DNA of 64,000 bases. It comes from JAFNAG01 sp041501225. Its GTDB lineage: Bacteria > Acidobacteriota > UBA6911. A program made the position numbers and the translations under genes. Location of the stretch: the NCBI GenBank assembly GCA_041501225.1, contig JBGQNR010000001.1:32122-96121 (forward strand), written 5' to 3'. Shown in pieces: positions 9,569-18,859 of the stretch; positions within the stretch are counted from its first letter, which is position 1, and each line of letters starts with the position of its first letter. Below the pieces are notes generated by a model. That model worked only from the letters and a program-made list of their open reading frames with translations, did not search any database and was not told the origin of the DNA.

Positions 9569-10669
9569 ATGGCATACAAAGCAACCAGCGACCGTCCCCT
9601 GTTCATTACTGCCAATGTGCTGGCCATTTTCGGGTTGATGATGGTGTACAGCGCCTCCTCCGCAATCGCAGCCGACCAGCATGGCGGCATGTCTGCCTAT
9701 TATTTCCTGCGCCAGCTCATCTATGCCGCGGTGGGGTATGTGGCCATGGTGGTTTTGATGAATGTCGATTACCACATCTGGCAGAAAAAGAGGTGGGTCA
9801 CCTTTCTGCTGGTGATGACCGCCGTGAGCCTGGTATTCGTTCTAACCCAGCCGGCCGTGAACTACGCGCATCGCTGGCTGCGCTACGGCATCATTTCATT
9901 CCAGCCTTCCGAGATAGCGAAGCTGGTACTGTTGATCTTCTCGGCCGCCTTCCTGCATGACCACGAGGCCGAGATCAATAACTTCAAGAACAGGCTGTTG
10001 CCTTTTTTAGCGGTCGTCCTGCTGTTTGCCGGCCTGATTGCGTACGAGCCTGACCTGGGCCAGGCCGTGTGCATGACGCTCATCGTCTTCGCATTGCTTT
10101 TCACTGCAGGGTTGAGCTGGAAATACATCATGGCCGCGTGCGTCGCGGGTCTGCCGGTGCTCTGCCTGGCCGTAATGAGCCACTCTTACCACTTTAGGCG
10201 CATTGCGGCTTTTCTGGATCCATCCCTCGATCCGCATGGCTCCGGCTGGCAGATCTCGCAGTCGTTGACCGCAGTCGGCAGTGGCGGCATCTTCGGGCTG
10301 GGCCTTGGAGCAGGCAAGCAAAAACTCTTTTTTCTGCCAGAGGCCCCCAGCGATTTTATTTTCGCTGTGATTGGTGAGGAAATCGGACTGATTGGCACCC
10401 TCCTGGTTTGTCTGGCATTTCTCTTCTTTTTTTATCGCGGGGTCAAGATCGCGTTGAAAGCCCCCGATCTGTTCGGTTTTTATCTCGGCCTGGGGATTAC
10501 GCTCATGGTGGCATTACAGGCATTCATCAACATTTCGATGGTGCTGGCACTCATGCCGACCAAGGGAATTGCCCTTCCGTTCATTAGCCAGGGCGGGTCT
10601 TCCCTCTTGTTGAACCTCATGGCCACAGGGATCCTGCTGAATATTTCGAACTATGCGGAGAAAGCCTGA
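9569..10669 (+). CDS. ftsW: Cell division glycosyltransferase FtsW (SEDS family)
   Basis: SEDS-family lipid II polymerase that works with FtsI at the septum. Roughly ten transmembrane helices can be read across 366 residues. Diagnostic stretches include LMMVYSASSA near the N-terminus, PSEIAKLVLL, the extracytoplasmic block ITAV-like SLTAVGSGGIFGLGLG, and FISQGGSSLLLNLMATG near the C-terminus. Its position between murD and murG is the usual one. It is followed by about 255 bp without a recognisable gene, the largest gap in this dcw cluster. Confidence 0.95.
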   Translation: MAYKATSDRPLFITANVLAIFGLMMVYSASSAIAADQHGGMSAYYFLRQLIYAAVGYVAMVVLMNVDYHIWQKKRWVTFLLVMTAVSLVFVLTQPAVNYAHRWLRYGIISFQPSEIAKLVLLIFSAAFLHDHEAEINNFKNRLLPFLAVVLLFAGLIAYEPDLGQAVCMTLIVFALLFTAGLSWKYIMAACVAGLPVLCLAVMSHSYHFRRIAAFLDPSLDPHGSGWQISQSLTAVGSGGIFGLGLGAGKQKLFFLPEAPSDFIFAVIGEEIGLIGTLLVCLAFLFFFYRGVKIALKAPDLFGFYLGLGITLMVALQAFINISMVLALMPTKGIALPFISQGGSSLLLNLMATGILLNISNYAEKA

Positions 10670-10925
10670 GGCGGAATTATGGTTCATACGGAATCGCAGG
10701 TGAACCTGGATGCGCGCAGATATTTATTGGCGTCCCTTTCTGTGCATTGGCGGTTTCGTCATTTAGCGCCGCCATCGGGGCTGCTTTCGTCCCGCCCTGT
10801 GATAGCGCAGAAAGACAGCAAGGCAGCGGCAGGCAGCTTGCAGGAGCAACAGCTAATCAGATCTCACCGCATGCAGCGGTGAAGGGTTTGACTGGAACGA
10901 TGGTTGCGGATCCAATAAGCTTGAC

Positions 10926-12092
10926 ATGGCGTCTGGGATGTTTTTGAATCCAAGGTCCGAAATTCGGAACGAAAGATCGGGCAGGGTTATGATCGCCGGG
11001 GGCGGAACGGGAGGGCACCTGTATTTGGGCATCGCGCTGGCGCGGGAGCTGCAACATCGGCAATCTGCCGACGATTTCCTTTTCGTCGGCACGCGGCGCG
11101 GGCTCGAAGCCCGGATCGTGCCGCAAGAGGGATTCCGCGTCGAGTTTATCGATTCAGCCGGATTGAAGAGGGTGGGTCCCCTGGAATCGATGCGCAACCT
11201 CCTCCTCATTCCGCGAAGTCTCTTGCAGGCGCGGCGGCTGATCCGTTACTTTGCGCCCGATGTCGTCATCGGTGTAGGCGGTTATTCATCCGGCCCGGTG
11301 GTGCTCGCCGCCTGGTGGCTGGGCAGGCCCACGTTGATCATGGAGCCCAACGCCTATCCTGGATTGGCGAATCGGCTGCTTGCCCTGGTGGTCGACCGGG
11401 TCGCTGTGGCGTTGCCGGATGCGTGCCGATACTTCCGCAGGAAGGCCGAGGTCACGGGCATCCCGGTGCGCAAGGAGTTTCTGATTCTTCCCAGGCGCTC
11501 GCGGCGTCCAGGAGAGCTGAGTGTGCTGATCTATGGCGGCAGCCAGGGAAGCCGGGCCCTGAACTCGATTGTCTGCGCCGCGCTGCCCGGGCTAAAGGAG
11601 CTGGGAGCGGGATTGAGGCTGATCCATCAGACCGGCGAGAAGGAACTCGAAAATGTAAGGCACGCGTATGGTGAGGCAAACATGAAAGGCGAAGTGCAGG
11701 CATTCTTTCCGCGCATCTTCGAGCAGTTCGCGGATGCCGACGTGATCATCTCGCGCGCCGGCGCCAGCACAGTTGCCGAGGTGACTGCGGCCGGGAAAGC
11801 GGCCATCCTGGTTCCTTTCCCCGGCGCGGCCGACGATCATCAGACCAGGAATGCGCGTGCGCTCGAGCAGCACGGAGCGGCCAGGATGATCCCGGAGCGC
11901 GAATGGCGGCCTGGACGTTTGGCCATCGAACTCAGGCGCTTGATGGAGCAACCCGAGGAAATCGAACGCATGGAAGAAGAGGCGCGACGATTGGCGAAGC
12001 CGGAGGCTGCCCGCCGGATCGCGGATATAATCGAGGAATTGGTGTCGGGCAGCGGGCAGGCCGCGATGGGTCGAAGGGAAGATCATGTTTAA
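10926..12092 (+). CDS. murG: Undecaprenyldiphospho-muramoylpentapeptide beta-N-acetylglucosaminyltransferase MurG
   Basis: GT28 family glycosyltransferase that converts lipid I to lipid II on the inner face of the membrane. The N-terminal glycine-rich motif IAGGGTGGHLYLGIALA, the GVGGYSSGPVVLAAW block near 118, YGGSQGSRALN near 198, and the UDP-GlcNAc-binding ISRAGASTVAEV near 275 are all present. The start is uncertain: from 10926 there are about 20 residues before the glycine-rich motif and no clear ribosome-binding site, while ATGs at 10938 and 10989 are alternatives. The preceding 10670-10925 interval shows no convincing gene. The 3' end overlaps murC by 8 bases. Confidence 0.93.
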   Translation: MASGMFLNPRSEIRNERSGRVMIAGGGTGGHLYLGIALARELQHRQSADDFLFVGTRRGLEARIVPQEGFRVEFIDSAGLKRVGPLESMRNLLLIPRSLLQARRLIRYFAPDVVIGVGGYSSGPVVLAAWWLGRPTLIMEPNAYPGLANRLLALVVDRVAVALPDACRYFRRKAEVTGIPVRKEFLILPRRSRRPGELSVLIYGGSQGSRALNSIVCAALPGLKELGAGLRLIHQTGEKELENVRHAYGEANMKGEVQAFFPRIFEQFADADVIISRAGASTVAEVTAAGKAAILVPFPGAADDHQTRNARALEQHGAARMIPEREWRPGRLAIELRRLMEQPEEIERMEEEARRLAKPEAARRIADIIEELVSGSGQAAMGRREDHV

Positions 12093-13467
12093 GAAAATCC
12101 AGCGTATCCACTTCGTGGGCATCGGCGGCATCGGCATGAGCGGCATTGCCGAGCTGCTGCTCAACCTCGGATACCAGGTTTCCGGCTCGGATCTCAAATC
12201 CGGTCCCATCACTCAGAGATTGTCGGCCTTGGGCGGCAAGATCTACGCAGCACACTCCGCCAGGAATGTGCATGACGCCAATGTCGTGGTGTTCTCCTCT
12301 GCAGTGCGCCAGGACAACGTCGAGGTCGTAGAAGCGAAAAAGCTCCAGATTCCCGTGATTCCGCGGGCCGAGATGCTCGCCGAGCTCATGCGATTGAAAT
12401 ATGGCGTCGCCATTGCCGGATCCCACGGGAAAACGACCACGACCTCGATGGTTGCCACCGTGCTTGTGCATGGAGGGTACGACCCTACCGTTGTTATCGG
12501 CGGCAGGCTCAATGCTCTCGGCAGCAACGCCAAGCTGGGGAAGGGCGAATTTCTGGTCGCTGAGGCAGACGAGAGCGACGGCTCATTCCTCAAACTCAGT
12601 CCGACCCTGGCAGTAGTCACCAATATCGATAGGGAGCACTTGGATCATTACGCAGGCCTGGCCGAGATTGAAGCTGCCTTTGCGATGTTCGTCAACAAGG
12701 TTCCCTTCTACGGCGCCGCCGCGCTGTGCCTCGATGATCCTAATGTGCAGGCGATCATTCCCCGGGTCGAGCGCCGCATCATCACCTATGGAACCAGCAA
12801 ACAGGCCGATCTTGTGGCCTCACGCATCGAGTTTCAGGGTTTCGGCTGCTGCTATCAGGCACGATATCAGGGGAATGTGCTCGGCACCATATCGTTAAAG
12901 GTGCCGGGCCAACATGGCGTGCTGAATTCGCTCGCCGCGCTTGCCATCGGTCTGGAGCTGGATATCCCGGTGAAGAAGATCATCGCGGCCCTGGGCGATT
13001 TCCAGAACGCCGACCGGCGCTTCCAGATCAAGGGCGAGAAACAGGGAGTTCTGGTCGTGGACGACTATGGGCACCACCCAACCGAGATCATTGCGACCCT
13101 GGATGCCGCCCACAATGCATCCGACCGGCGCATCATCGCTGTGTTCCAGCCACACCGCTATACACGCACCCAGGCGCTGGAAGAGGAATTTGCGCGCGCC
13201 TTCTACCACGCGGATATTGTGATTGTGCTGCCGATCTATGCCGCCGGAGAGGATGCCATTCCAGGAGTGACGGCCGAGAAGCTGGCGGGCATGATCAAAA
13301 AGCATGGTCATCGTGACGTAACCTACGCACCGGACTTCCCCGCCGCGGTCCAGATGCTGAGAACCAGGCTGCAGGAAGGCGATCTGCTGCTCACGTTCGG
13401 GGCCGGCGACGTGTGGAAGATCGGGGAGGAGTGGTTGGGGAACGGGGAGACGAAGCATGGAGATTAA
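12085..13467 (+). CDS. murC: UDP-N-acetylmuramate--L-alanine ligase MurC
   Basis: Cytoplasmic Mur ligase that adds L-alanine to UDP-MurNAc. The N-terminal nucleotide-binding motif VGIGGIGMSGIAELL (residues about 9-23), the ATP loop IAGSHGKTTTTSM near 108, EADESDGSFL near 153, and DDYGHHPTEI near 335 identify the family. At 460 residues it is a plain MurC, not a MurC-MurB or MurC-Ddl fusion. It overlaps both murG (8 bases) and ftsQ (11 bases), so no murB or ddl sits downstream, where many dcw clusters carry them. Confidence 0.96.
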   Translation: MFKKIQRIHFVGIGGIGMSGIAELLLNLGYQVSGSDLKSGPITQRLSALGGKIYAAHSARNVHDANVVVFSSAVRQDNVEVVEAKKLQIPVIPRAEMLAELMRLKYGVAIAGSHGKTTTTSMVATVLVHGGYDPTVVIGGRLNALGSNAKLGKGEFLVAEADESDGSFLKLSPTLAVVTNIDREHLDHYAGLAEIEAAFAMFVNKVPFYGAAALCLDDPNVQAIIPRVERRIITYGTSKQADLVASRIEFQGFGCCYQARYQGNVLGTISLKVPGQHGVLNSLAALAIGLELDIPVKKIIAALGDFQNADRRFQIKGEKQGVLVVDDYGHHPTEIIATLDAAHNASDRRIIAVFQPHRYTRTQALEEEFARAFYHADIVIVLPIYAAGEDAIPGVTAEKLAGMIKKHGHRDVTYAPDFPAAVQMLRTRLQEGDLLLTFGAGDVWKIGEEWLGNGETKHGD

Positions 13468-14395
13468 AACCGGTCAAGCGCACAGCGAGCCCGAAAATCC
13501 CGCGGTCATGGTCCCTCCCGACCGGGGACGCTCGGGGCGCAAAAAAATCGCGCAAAAACAGCAGCGCTCCAAACCTCTCGGAGCCCGCCTGCTTACCCTG
13601 CTCAAAGTGCTGGCTGTGGTGAGTTTGTTTGCGCTTGTGGCCATGGCCGCATTCTCCGTCCATCGCTATGCGTATTCGACGGGTCTGCTCACCCTCCGCA
13701 CCGTCAGCGTCGAGGGTTGCAGGCATTCTGACGCGGGGACAGTAGAGTCCATCGTGCGAAGGGAATTTCTGGTTAACATCCTCCGGATCGACTTAAAGCA
13801 ATTGCGCTCGCGCCTGGAGCAGGAACCCTGGATTCGCAGGGTCGAAGTCCGCCGGATCCTCCCTTCGACTCTCAAGATCAAGGTGCAGGAACGCGTGCCC
13901 ACGGTAATCGCGGAAATTGGCGGTAATCTGGAGCTGCTGGACAACGAGGGCTTTCTTCTCGACCACTACGATACCGCTTACGGAAAGATGGACGCCCCCG
14001 TATTCACCGGCCTGCGTGGTGATGATGCCGCATCCTACAAGGTACTCCAGGAAGACAACTCTTCCCGCGTGCGCATCGGAGTTCAAGTGCTCGCGGAACT
14101 CGCGGCTGGATCGCCCGATTTCACGCGCGCGCTCTCCGAGGTCGACCTTTCCGACCCTGCCAACGTCAAGGTTCTGCTCGTGGACGACACGGCAGAGGTA
14201 TTTCTGGGGGACCGTGATTTCCTGAGACGATTCCAGATGTTCATGTCCAACCTGCCGCAGTACCGGGATCTGAAAGCGCAGGGGAAGGATATCGCAGCCG
14301 TGGATCTGCGATTCGACAGCCAGATCGTCTATCGCTTGAGACATCCGGTGGCCGAACAGGCGGAAGCCAAGCCCAAGACGAGCCGGAATCATTAG
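13457..14395 (+). CDS. ftsQ: Cell division protein FtsQ (POTRA domain)
   Basis: Bitopic divisome protein. A basic cytoplasmic N-terminus of about 50 residues, rich in Lys and Arg, precedes one transmembrane helix (about 50-73, LTLLKVLAVVSLFALVAMAA). A POTRA domain follows at about 78-150 (LRTVSVEGCRHSDAGTVESI through STLKIKVQERVP), then the FtsQ beta domain to the C-terminus. The total of 312 residues is normal. It overlaps murC by 11 bases and precedes ftsA by 22 bp, which agrees with the canonical ftsQ-ftsA-ftsZ order. Confidence 0.9.
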   Translation: MEIKTGQAHSEPENPAVMVPPDRGRSGRKKIAQKQQRSKPLGARLLTLLKVLAVVSLFALVAMAAFSVHRYAYSTGLLTLRTVSVEGCRHSDAGTVESIVRREFLVNILRIDLKQLRSRLEQEPWIRRVEVRRILPSTLKIKVQERVPTVIAEIGGNLELLDNEGFLLDHYDTAYGKMDAPVFTGLRGDDAASYKVLQEDNSSRVRIGVQVLAELAAGSPDFTRALSEVDLSDPANVKVLLVDDTAEVFLGDRDFLRRFQMFMSNLPQYRDLKAQGKDIAAVDLRFDSQIVYRLRHPVAEQAEAKPKTSRNH

Positions 14396-14417
14396 AGAGC
14401 GAGGAGTTGGTGGAGCT

Positions 14418-15647
14418 GTGAATAAAAAGGAAAAAGTTGTATGCGGTCTGGACGTCGGTACCGAAAAGGTCTGCTGCCTGATCGCTCGCGTCCGGCCTGA
14501 TGACAGTCTGGAAGTGGTCGGGAGCGGGTACGCTCAATCGGCAGGGCTGAAAAAGGGCATGGTGGTTGATTTGGAAGAGGCTGCGACGACGATCCGTAAA
14601 GCTGCCCAGGAAGCAGAGATGAAATCCCGGCTTTCCGTGGACTGGGTCACGGTGGGTGTTTCCGGCGACCACATCCAGAGCTTCGATTGTCATGGCGCCG
14701 TGCCGGTGAACGGAAAACACCACGAGGTTACCGCGGAAGACATCGCGCAAGTCATCAAAGCAGCCCAAACCGTTCCGATCCCGGCGGAGCGGGAGGTGAT
14801 CCACGTGCTGCCGCAGGAGTTTTTCCTGGACAACCGCGGCGACATTCGCAATCCGGTGGGGCTCACCGGGCAGCGGCTGGATGTGGATCTCCACGTCGTC
14901 ACATGCGACAGCGCGCTGACGCAAAACCTGATCAACGCCGTAAACAAAGCGCAGATGCGCGTCAGCAAGGTGGTCCTGCCGCAGCTTGCAGGGGCCCAGG
15001 CGGTACTGACGCCAGACGAAAGTGAGCTGGGTACAGCCCTGATCGACATCGGCGGCGGTACGGCAGACATCGCCCTGATCCTGCGTGACGCCTTGCGTTA
15101 CTGCTACGTCCTGCCGGTCGGGGGCTGGCATTTCACCCGGGATCTCGCCGTGGGCCTGCGAACCACGATCGAGGAGGCGGAGCGCATCAAAAAAGAGCAT
15201 GGCAGCGTTTATGTTCAACCGACTGCTGACGACGAGGTCGTCGAGTATGTAGGGGTCGCCACGCGCGGGCCGCGCGACTTCCCGCGCAGCCACATCTGCG
15301 AGATCCTGCGCGCCCGTGCCATCGAGATGTTGGAACTGATCAAAGACCGTATCTCACGTTCCGGATACCGCGACCAGATCGTCGCCGGCGCGGTTCTCAC
15401 GGGAGGAGCAAGCATGCTGGATGGGCTGCTGCCTCTGGCCGAACAGATTCTCGAAATGCCTGTGCGGCAGGGATTGCCCCAGGGCCTGCGCGGGCTTGCT
15501 GAAGAGTTGGTCCATCCGGTATATGCGACTGCCATCGGGCTGACCATGTTTGCGAGCCAGAACGGCGGCGAGCGCAGGTCTCAGAACGGCAAGGCAAATT
15601 CCACACCCGGATTTATTAACAAATTCCTGTCATGGATAGGCAGTTAG
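14418..15647 (+). CDS. ftsA: Cell division protein FtsA
   Basis: Actin-like ATPase that anchors FtsZ to the membrane. The N-terminal phosphate-1 motif VCGLDVGTEKVCCLIA, the SHS2 (1C) domain region, the phosphate-2 motif ALIDIGGGTADIAL near residue 212, and VLTGGASMLDGL near 327 are visible. The start is a GTG at 14418, with GGAG upstream. The C-terminal tail ends in KFLSWIGS, an amphipathic membrane-targeting sequence expected of FtsA. It ends just before the ftsZ ribosome-binding site. Confidence 0.95.
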   Translation: MNKKEKVVCGLDVGTEKVCCLIARVRPDDSLEVVGSGYAQSAGLKKGMVVDLEEAATTIRKAAQEAEMKSRLSVDWVTVGVSGDHIQSFDCHGAVPVNGKHHEVTAEDIAQVIKAAQTVPIPAEREVIHVLPQEFFLDNRGDIRNPVGLTGQRLDVDLHVVTCDSALTQNLINAVNKAQMRVSKVVLPQLAGAQAVLTPDESELGTALIDIGGGTADIALILRDALRYCYVLPVGGWHFTRDLAVGLRTTIEEAERIKKEHGSVYVQPTADDEVVEYVGVATRGPRDFPRSHICEILRARAIEMLELIKDRISRSGYRDQIVAGAVLTGGASMLDGLLPLAEQILEMPVRQGLPQGLRGLAEELVHPVYATAIGLTMFASQNGGERRSQNGKANSTPGFINKFLSWIGS

Positions 15648-15670
15648 CATTTCAAGTCAAAGGAGAAACA

Positions 15671-16843
15671 ATGCAAGGGGAGAAACTGCGGTTTGACGAA
15701 GCGGCACCAAAATTCAGTTTTGACACGGACAGGCAACCGCCCGCCAAGATCAAAGTAGTCGGCATCGGGGGCGCTGGCGGCAACGCGGTAAACCGCATGA
15801 TCCAGGCAAAAATCGAGGGGGTGGATTTTATCGCCGCCAATACCGACCTGCAGGCACTGCGGAGTTCGATCGCACCCATCAAACTCCAGATCGGGGCCAA
15901 GCTCACCGCCGGTTTGGGCTGCGGCGCAATCCCTGAGCGCGGGCGCCAGGCGGCGCTCGAGGATACCGAGCGGATTATCGAATTGCTCGATGGCGCCGAC
16001 ATGGTGTTCATTACCTGCGGCATGGGTGGCGGCACGGGAACAGGCGCCGCCCCGGTGATCGCAAGCCTCGCTACCGAGTTGAGCGCTCTCACCGTTGGAG
16101 TCGTGACCAAGCCGTTCAACTTCGAAGGCAAGAAACGCATGGCGCACGCCGATCAGGGCATCAACGAACTCAAGGAGGCTGTCGACACCCTGATCACGAT
16201 CCCGAATGAACGCCTCCTCTATGCAATGGGAGCCGATGCCCTGCTGGAGGATTCATTCCGTTATGCCGACGATGTCCTCTGCCAGGCGGTTCAGGGGATC
16301 TCCGATATCATCACCATGCCCGGCGTGGTGAATGTCGATTTCGCCGACGTTCGCACCATCATGGCGGGAAAAGGCATGGCCCTCATGGGAACGGGCGTCG
16401 CCGAAGGTGAGAATCGCGCGGTCGAAGCCGCCCAGCGTGCCATCGCCAGCCCGCTGCTGGAAGAGACGTCGATCCGGGGAGCCAAAGGGGTTCTCATCAA
16501 CATTACCGCGACACGCAGCTCGCTCCGATTGCAGGAGGTCGACGCCGCAGCCAAGATCATTGAGGAGGCTGCCAATCCCGAGGACACCATCTTCGGGGCG
16601 GTCTATGACGAAACCATGGGAGACCGGATCAAGATCACCGTCATCGCCACGGGATTCAATTACAGGACCGCCAGCGAGCCGCTGCGTGCGTCCAATGTCA
16701 TCCCGCTGGGTTCCGCTGGCGATGCGCTCGGGCGCGCGCTCGAACACCACGCCGCCTCGGAGAAGTCGATCGACTATCGTCTTGCATCGCTTAAGAACGA
16801 CCTTGACGAGCCGGCCTTCCTGCGCCGGCGCGCCGAGAAGTAG
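15671..16843 (+). CDS. ftsZ: Cell division protein FtsZ
   Basis: Tubulin-like GTPase forming the Z ring. The tubulin signature GMGGGTGTGAAP, the N-terminal VVGIGGAGGNAVNRMI and the T7-loop region NVDFADVRTIM are present. The C-terminal conserved peptide near DLDEPAFLRRRAEK binds FtsA and other partners. The frame is open from 15632, but the ATG at 15671 is preceded by AAAGGAGAAACA, a strong ribosome-binding site, so the protein is 390 residues. It is the last gene of the dcw run and is followed by a 14-bp inverted repeat. Confidence 0.97.
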   Translation: MQGEKLRFDEAAPKFSFDTDRQPPAKIKVVGIGGAGGNAVNRMIQAKIEGVDFIAANTDLQALRSSIAPIKLQIGAKLTAGLGCGAIPERGRQAALEDTERIIELLDGADMVFITCGMGGGTGTGAAPVIASLATELSALTVGVVTKPFNFEGKKRMAHADQGINELKEAVDTLITIPNERLLYAMGADALLEDSFRYADDVLCQAVQGISDIITMPGVVNVDFADVRTIMAGKGMALMGTGVAEGENRAVEAAQRAIASPLLEETSIRGAKGVLINITATRSSLRLQEVDAAAKIIEEAANPEDTIFGAVYDETMGDRIKITVIATGFNYRTASEPLRASNVIPLGSAGDALGRALEHHAASEKSIDYRLASLKNDLDEPAFLRRRAEK

Positions 16844-16855
16844 GGCTCACCCAAG

Positions 16856-16913
16856 GAATGACGAGTGACGAGTGGCGGTATCCCCCTCACACCTCATGAG
16901 TCACTCGTCATTC
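16856..16913. terminator. Inverted repeat after ftsZ, terminator-like
   Basis: Two perfect 14-base arms (16856-16869 and 16900-16913, core ATGACGAGTGAC / GTCACTCGTCAT) enclose a 30-base loop between ftsZ (+) and the convergent rhomboid gene (-). There is no T-run, so simple Rho-independent termination is not proven. The arm contains a direct stutter (GACGAGTGACGAGTG), like other intergenic palindromes in this window. Confidence 0.5.
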
Positions 16914-16928
16914 GTGATTCGCTGCTCA

Positions 16929-17762
16929 TCAATGTATGGTGGGCTTCTTCTGCTCGTCCATCTTGCGGCGCATCTCAGCGTAATACACCTCGAACTGCCG
17001 CTTGAGCTCCTCGCGTTTCCGATCGTTCTGGTGCATCACCAGACGCTGCATCCAATCGCGCCCCTTGAGAAATACCAGGCCGACCAGGAGGCCGCCGAGA
17101 TGTGCAATGTTCGCCACTCCGGGCTGGCTGCCGGTGAGAGGTGCGAGGAAGGCTAACACGCCCATGAAGAACACCAGCCATTTGACCTTCACGGGGAAAA
17201 GAAGATACAGGTAGACCAGCCGGTTCGGATAGAGCATCCCATAGGCGAGCAGCAAGCCGTAAACTGCGCCGGACGCGCCGATGGTGATCGAGATGGCATT
17301 CGGAGCCACCAGGTAAGAGCAGACGCCCGCTCCGATTCCGGTGACCAGATAGTAAGTAAGAAAACGCTTCGATCCCCAAACACGTTCCAGGTCGTTTCCG
17401 AACATGTACAGGGTAATCATGTTGATGAAGATATGGAAAAACCCGTTGGCGCCTGCGGTGTCGTGGAGAAACATGTAACTCACGAGCTGCCAGATCATGC
17501 CCTGATGCGTCACACGCCAGGGCATCAAACCCAAATATGCTTCGATGAGATGGATTCCGGCCGCCCTGGCCAGGATCTGCAGCACCCAGACCGCCACGTT
17601 GCTGATGATCAGCGTCTTGACGGTCTTTGTAATGGGCCCACCAAAAGACACAGACGGCGAGTTCGAATAGTAATAAGCCATGCCCAAATAGTAGGGCAAT
17701 CCCGAAGTGATTTCAATCCACGTCCCGATCGGCAGGAGAAACCGCATGAGCGAGAAAATCAA
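16929..17762 (-). CDS. Rhomboid family intramembrane serine protease
   Basis: Polytopic membrane protease that cleaves substrates within or near the membrane. Six to seven hydrophobic segments are visible. The catalytic serine motif GASGAVYG places Ser164, the partner His221 lies in NIAHLGG, and the H110-x-x-x-N114 pair of the oxyanion region (HIFINM) is present. A hydrophilic C-terminal tail of about 40 charged residues follows the last helix. The start at 17762 is open to doubt; an ATG at 17681 (MAYYYSNSP) would remove a 27-residue extension. The gene converges on ftsZ and diverges from rph. Its natural substrates cannot be inferred here. Confidence 0.92.
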   Translation of the reverse strand: MIFSLMRFLLPIGTWIEITSGLPYYLGMAYYYSNSPSVSFGGPITKTVKTLIISNVAVWVLQILARAAGIHLIEAYLGLMPWRVTHQGMIWQLVSYMFLHDTAGANGFFHIFINMITLYMFGNDLERVWGSKRFLTYYLVTGIGAGVCSYLVAPNAISITIGASGAVYGLLLAYGMLYPNRLVYLYLLFPVKVKWLVFFMGVLAFLAPLTGSQPGVANIAHLGGLLVGLVFLKGRDWMQRLVMHQNDRKREELKRQFEVYYAEMRRKMDEQKKPTIH

Positions 17763-17815
17763 GGAATCACAATAAGATCCAGAAACCGGCCTCCAATCCT
17801 CCCGAAAACTGTGCC

Positions 17816-17897
17816 GCCCCTGCAGGGCTCATGCGCGCAGCATGCCCTTCCCCAGGGCTTGCGCCCTGGGCTATCGCTGTGGCGCCCCATGCGGGGC
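17816..17897. repeat. Cluster of three short GC hairpins
   Basis: The space between the divergent rhomboid and rph genes contains three consecutive hairpins: GCCC/GGGC at 17816-17828, CCCAGGGC/GCCCTGGG with a TTGC loop at 17851-17870, and GCCCC/GGGGC at 17884-17897. Such hairpin clusters are probably a dispersed intergenic repeat rather than terminators, since neither neighbour ends here. Confidence 0.55.
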
Positions 17898-17997
17898 TTG
17901 CCGGTGTCTGAATCGCAGATGACGATACTGATTCCGGTCCCTGGTTCTGAGTGGTAAAATGTCGACTTTCAGTCACCACACATTTAGCGGAGCATCC

Positions 17998-18750
17998 ATG
18001 AGACGCAACGGGCGAGCCCCCGATTCAATGCGGGAAGTGCAGATCGAGCTGGACTACACGAAACATGCCGAAGGATCGGTATTGATCAGTATCGGCGACA
18101 CCAGGGTATTGTGCACCTGCAGCATTGAAGACAAGGTGCCCCCCTTCCTGTTTCAGGCAAATCAGGGCTGGGTGACCGCCGAGTATGGAATGGTGCCCCG
18201 TTCGACCAACACCCGCACCCCGCGTGAGGCCGCGCGTGGCAAGCAATCGGGCCGCACGGTCGAGATCCAGCGCCTGATCGGGCGCTCGCTGCGCAGCGTG
18301 GCAAACCTGGCGCTTTTGGGCAAGCGCAGTCTGCTCATCGATTGCGACGTGATTCAGGCCGACGGCGGAACCCGCACCGCGTCGATCACCGGCGGCTTTC
18401 TAGCGCTCGCACTCGCGGTCAACAAACTCCTGGACCGGAAACTGCTGGAATACTCTCCGCTGGTCGATTTGGTTGCCGCCACCAGCATCGGCATCGTGGG
18501 GAATATTCCGTGCCTGGATCTGGACTATGAAGAGGATTCCAACGCAGCCGTGGATATGAACCTGGTGATGACCGGCAGCAAACGTTTCGTAGAACTCCAG
18601 GGAACCGCCGAGAAGCAGCCCTTCACGGCAGAGCAACTGCAGGCTCTGCTGGGGCTGGGTTCCCAAGGCATCGACGGGCTCATCCAGGCCCAGAAGACCG
18701 CTCTCGAAACACGCGGCATAGACGTCCGCCGCCTTATCGGTTCGAGATAG
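17998..18750 (+). CDS. rph: Ribonuclease PH
   Basis: Phosphorolytic 3'-5' exoribonuclease that trims tRNA 3' ends. The family N-terminus RRNGRAPDSMREVQIELDY, the block MVPRSTNTRTPREAARGKQ, and the active-site region VIQADGGTRTASITGGFLAL are all present. The frame is open from 17959, but the ATG at 17998 with GCGGAG just upstream gives the standard N-terminus and a 250-residue protein. It is followed about 110 bp later by rdgB, a common pairing. Confidence 0.96.
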   Translation: MRRNGRAPDSMREVQIELDYTKHAEGSVLISIGDTRVLCTCSIEDKVPPFLFQANQGWVTAEYGMVPRSTNTRTPREAARGKQSGRTVEIQRLIGRSLRSVANLALLGKRSLLIDCDVIQADGGTRTASITGGFLALALAVNKLLDRKLLEYSPLVDLVAATSIGIVGNIPCLDLDYEEDSNAAVDMNLVMTGSKRFVELQGTAEKQPFTAEQLQALLGLGSQGIDGLIQAQKTALETRGIDVRRLIGSR

Positions 18751-18859
18751 GCGCACGAGCCGCGGGTTTTTCAGGCTCAACACCGCATCAAGAGCAACCC
18801 GGTAAATGCGAGTCTCAGCCGCCACCTGCCATCCGTAATTGCATAGGAAGAAGTCAACC

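Noticed and set aside
10679..10882. Possible small gene between ftsW and murG
   Set aside because: No ribosome-binding site, no hydrophobic or conserved pattern, and no family resemblance.
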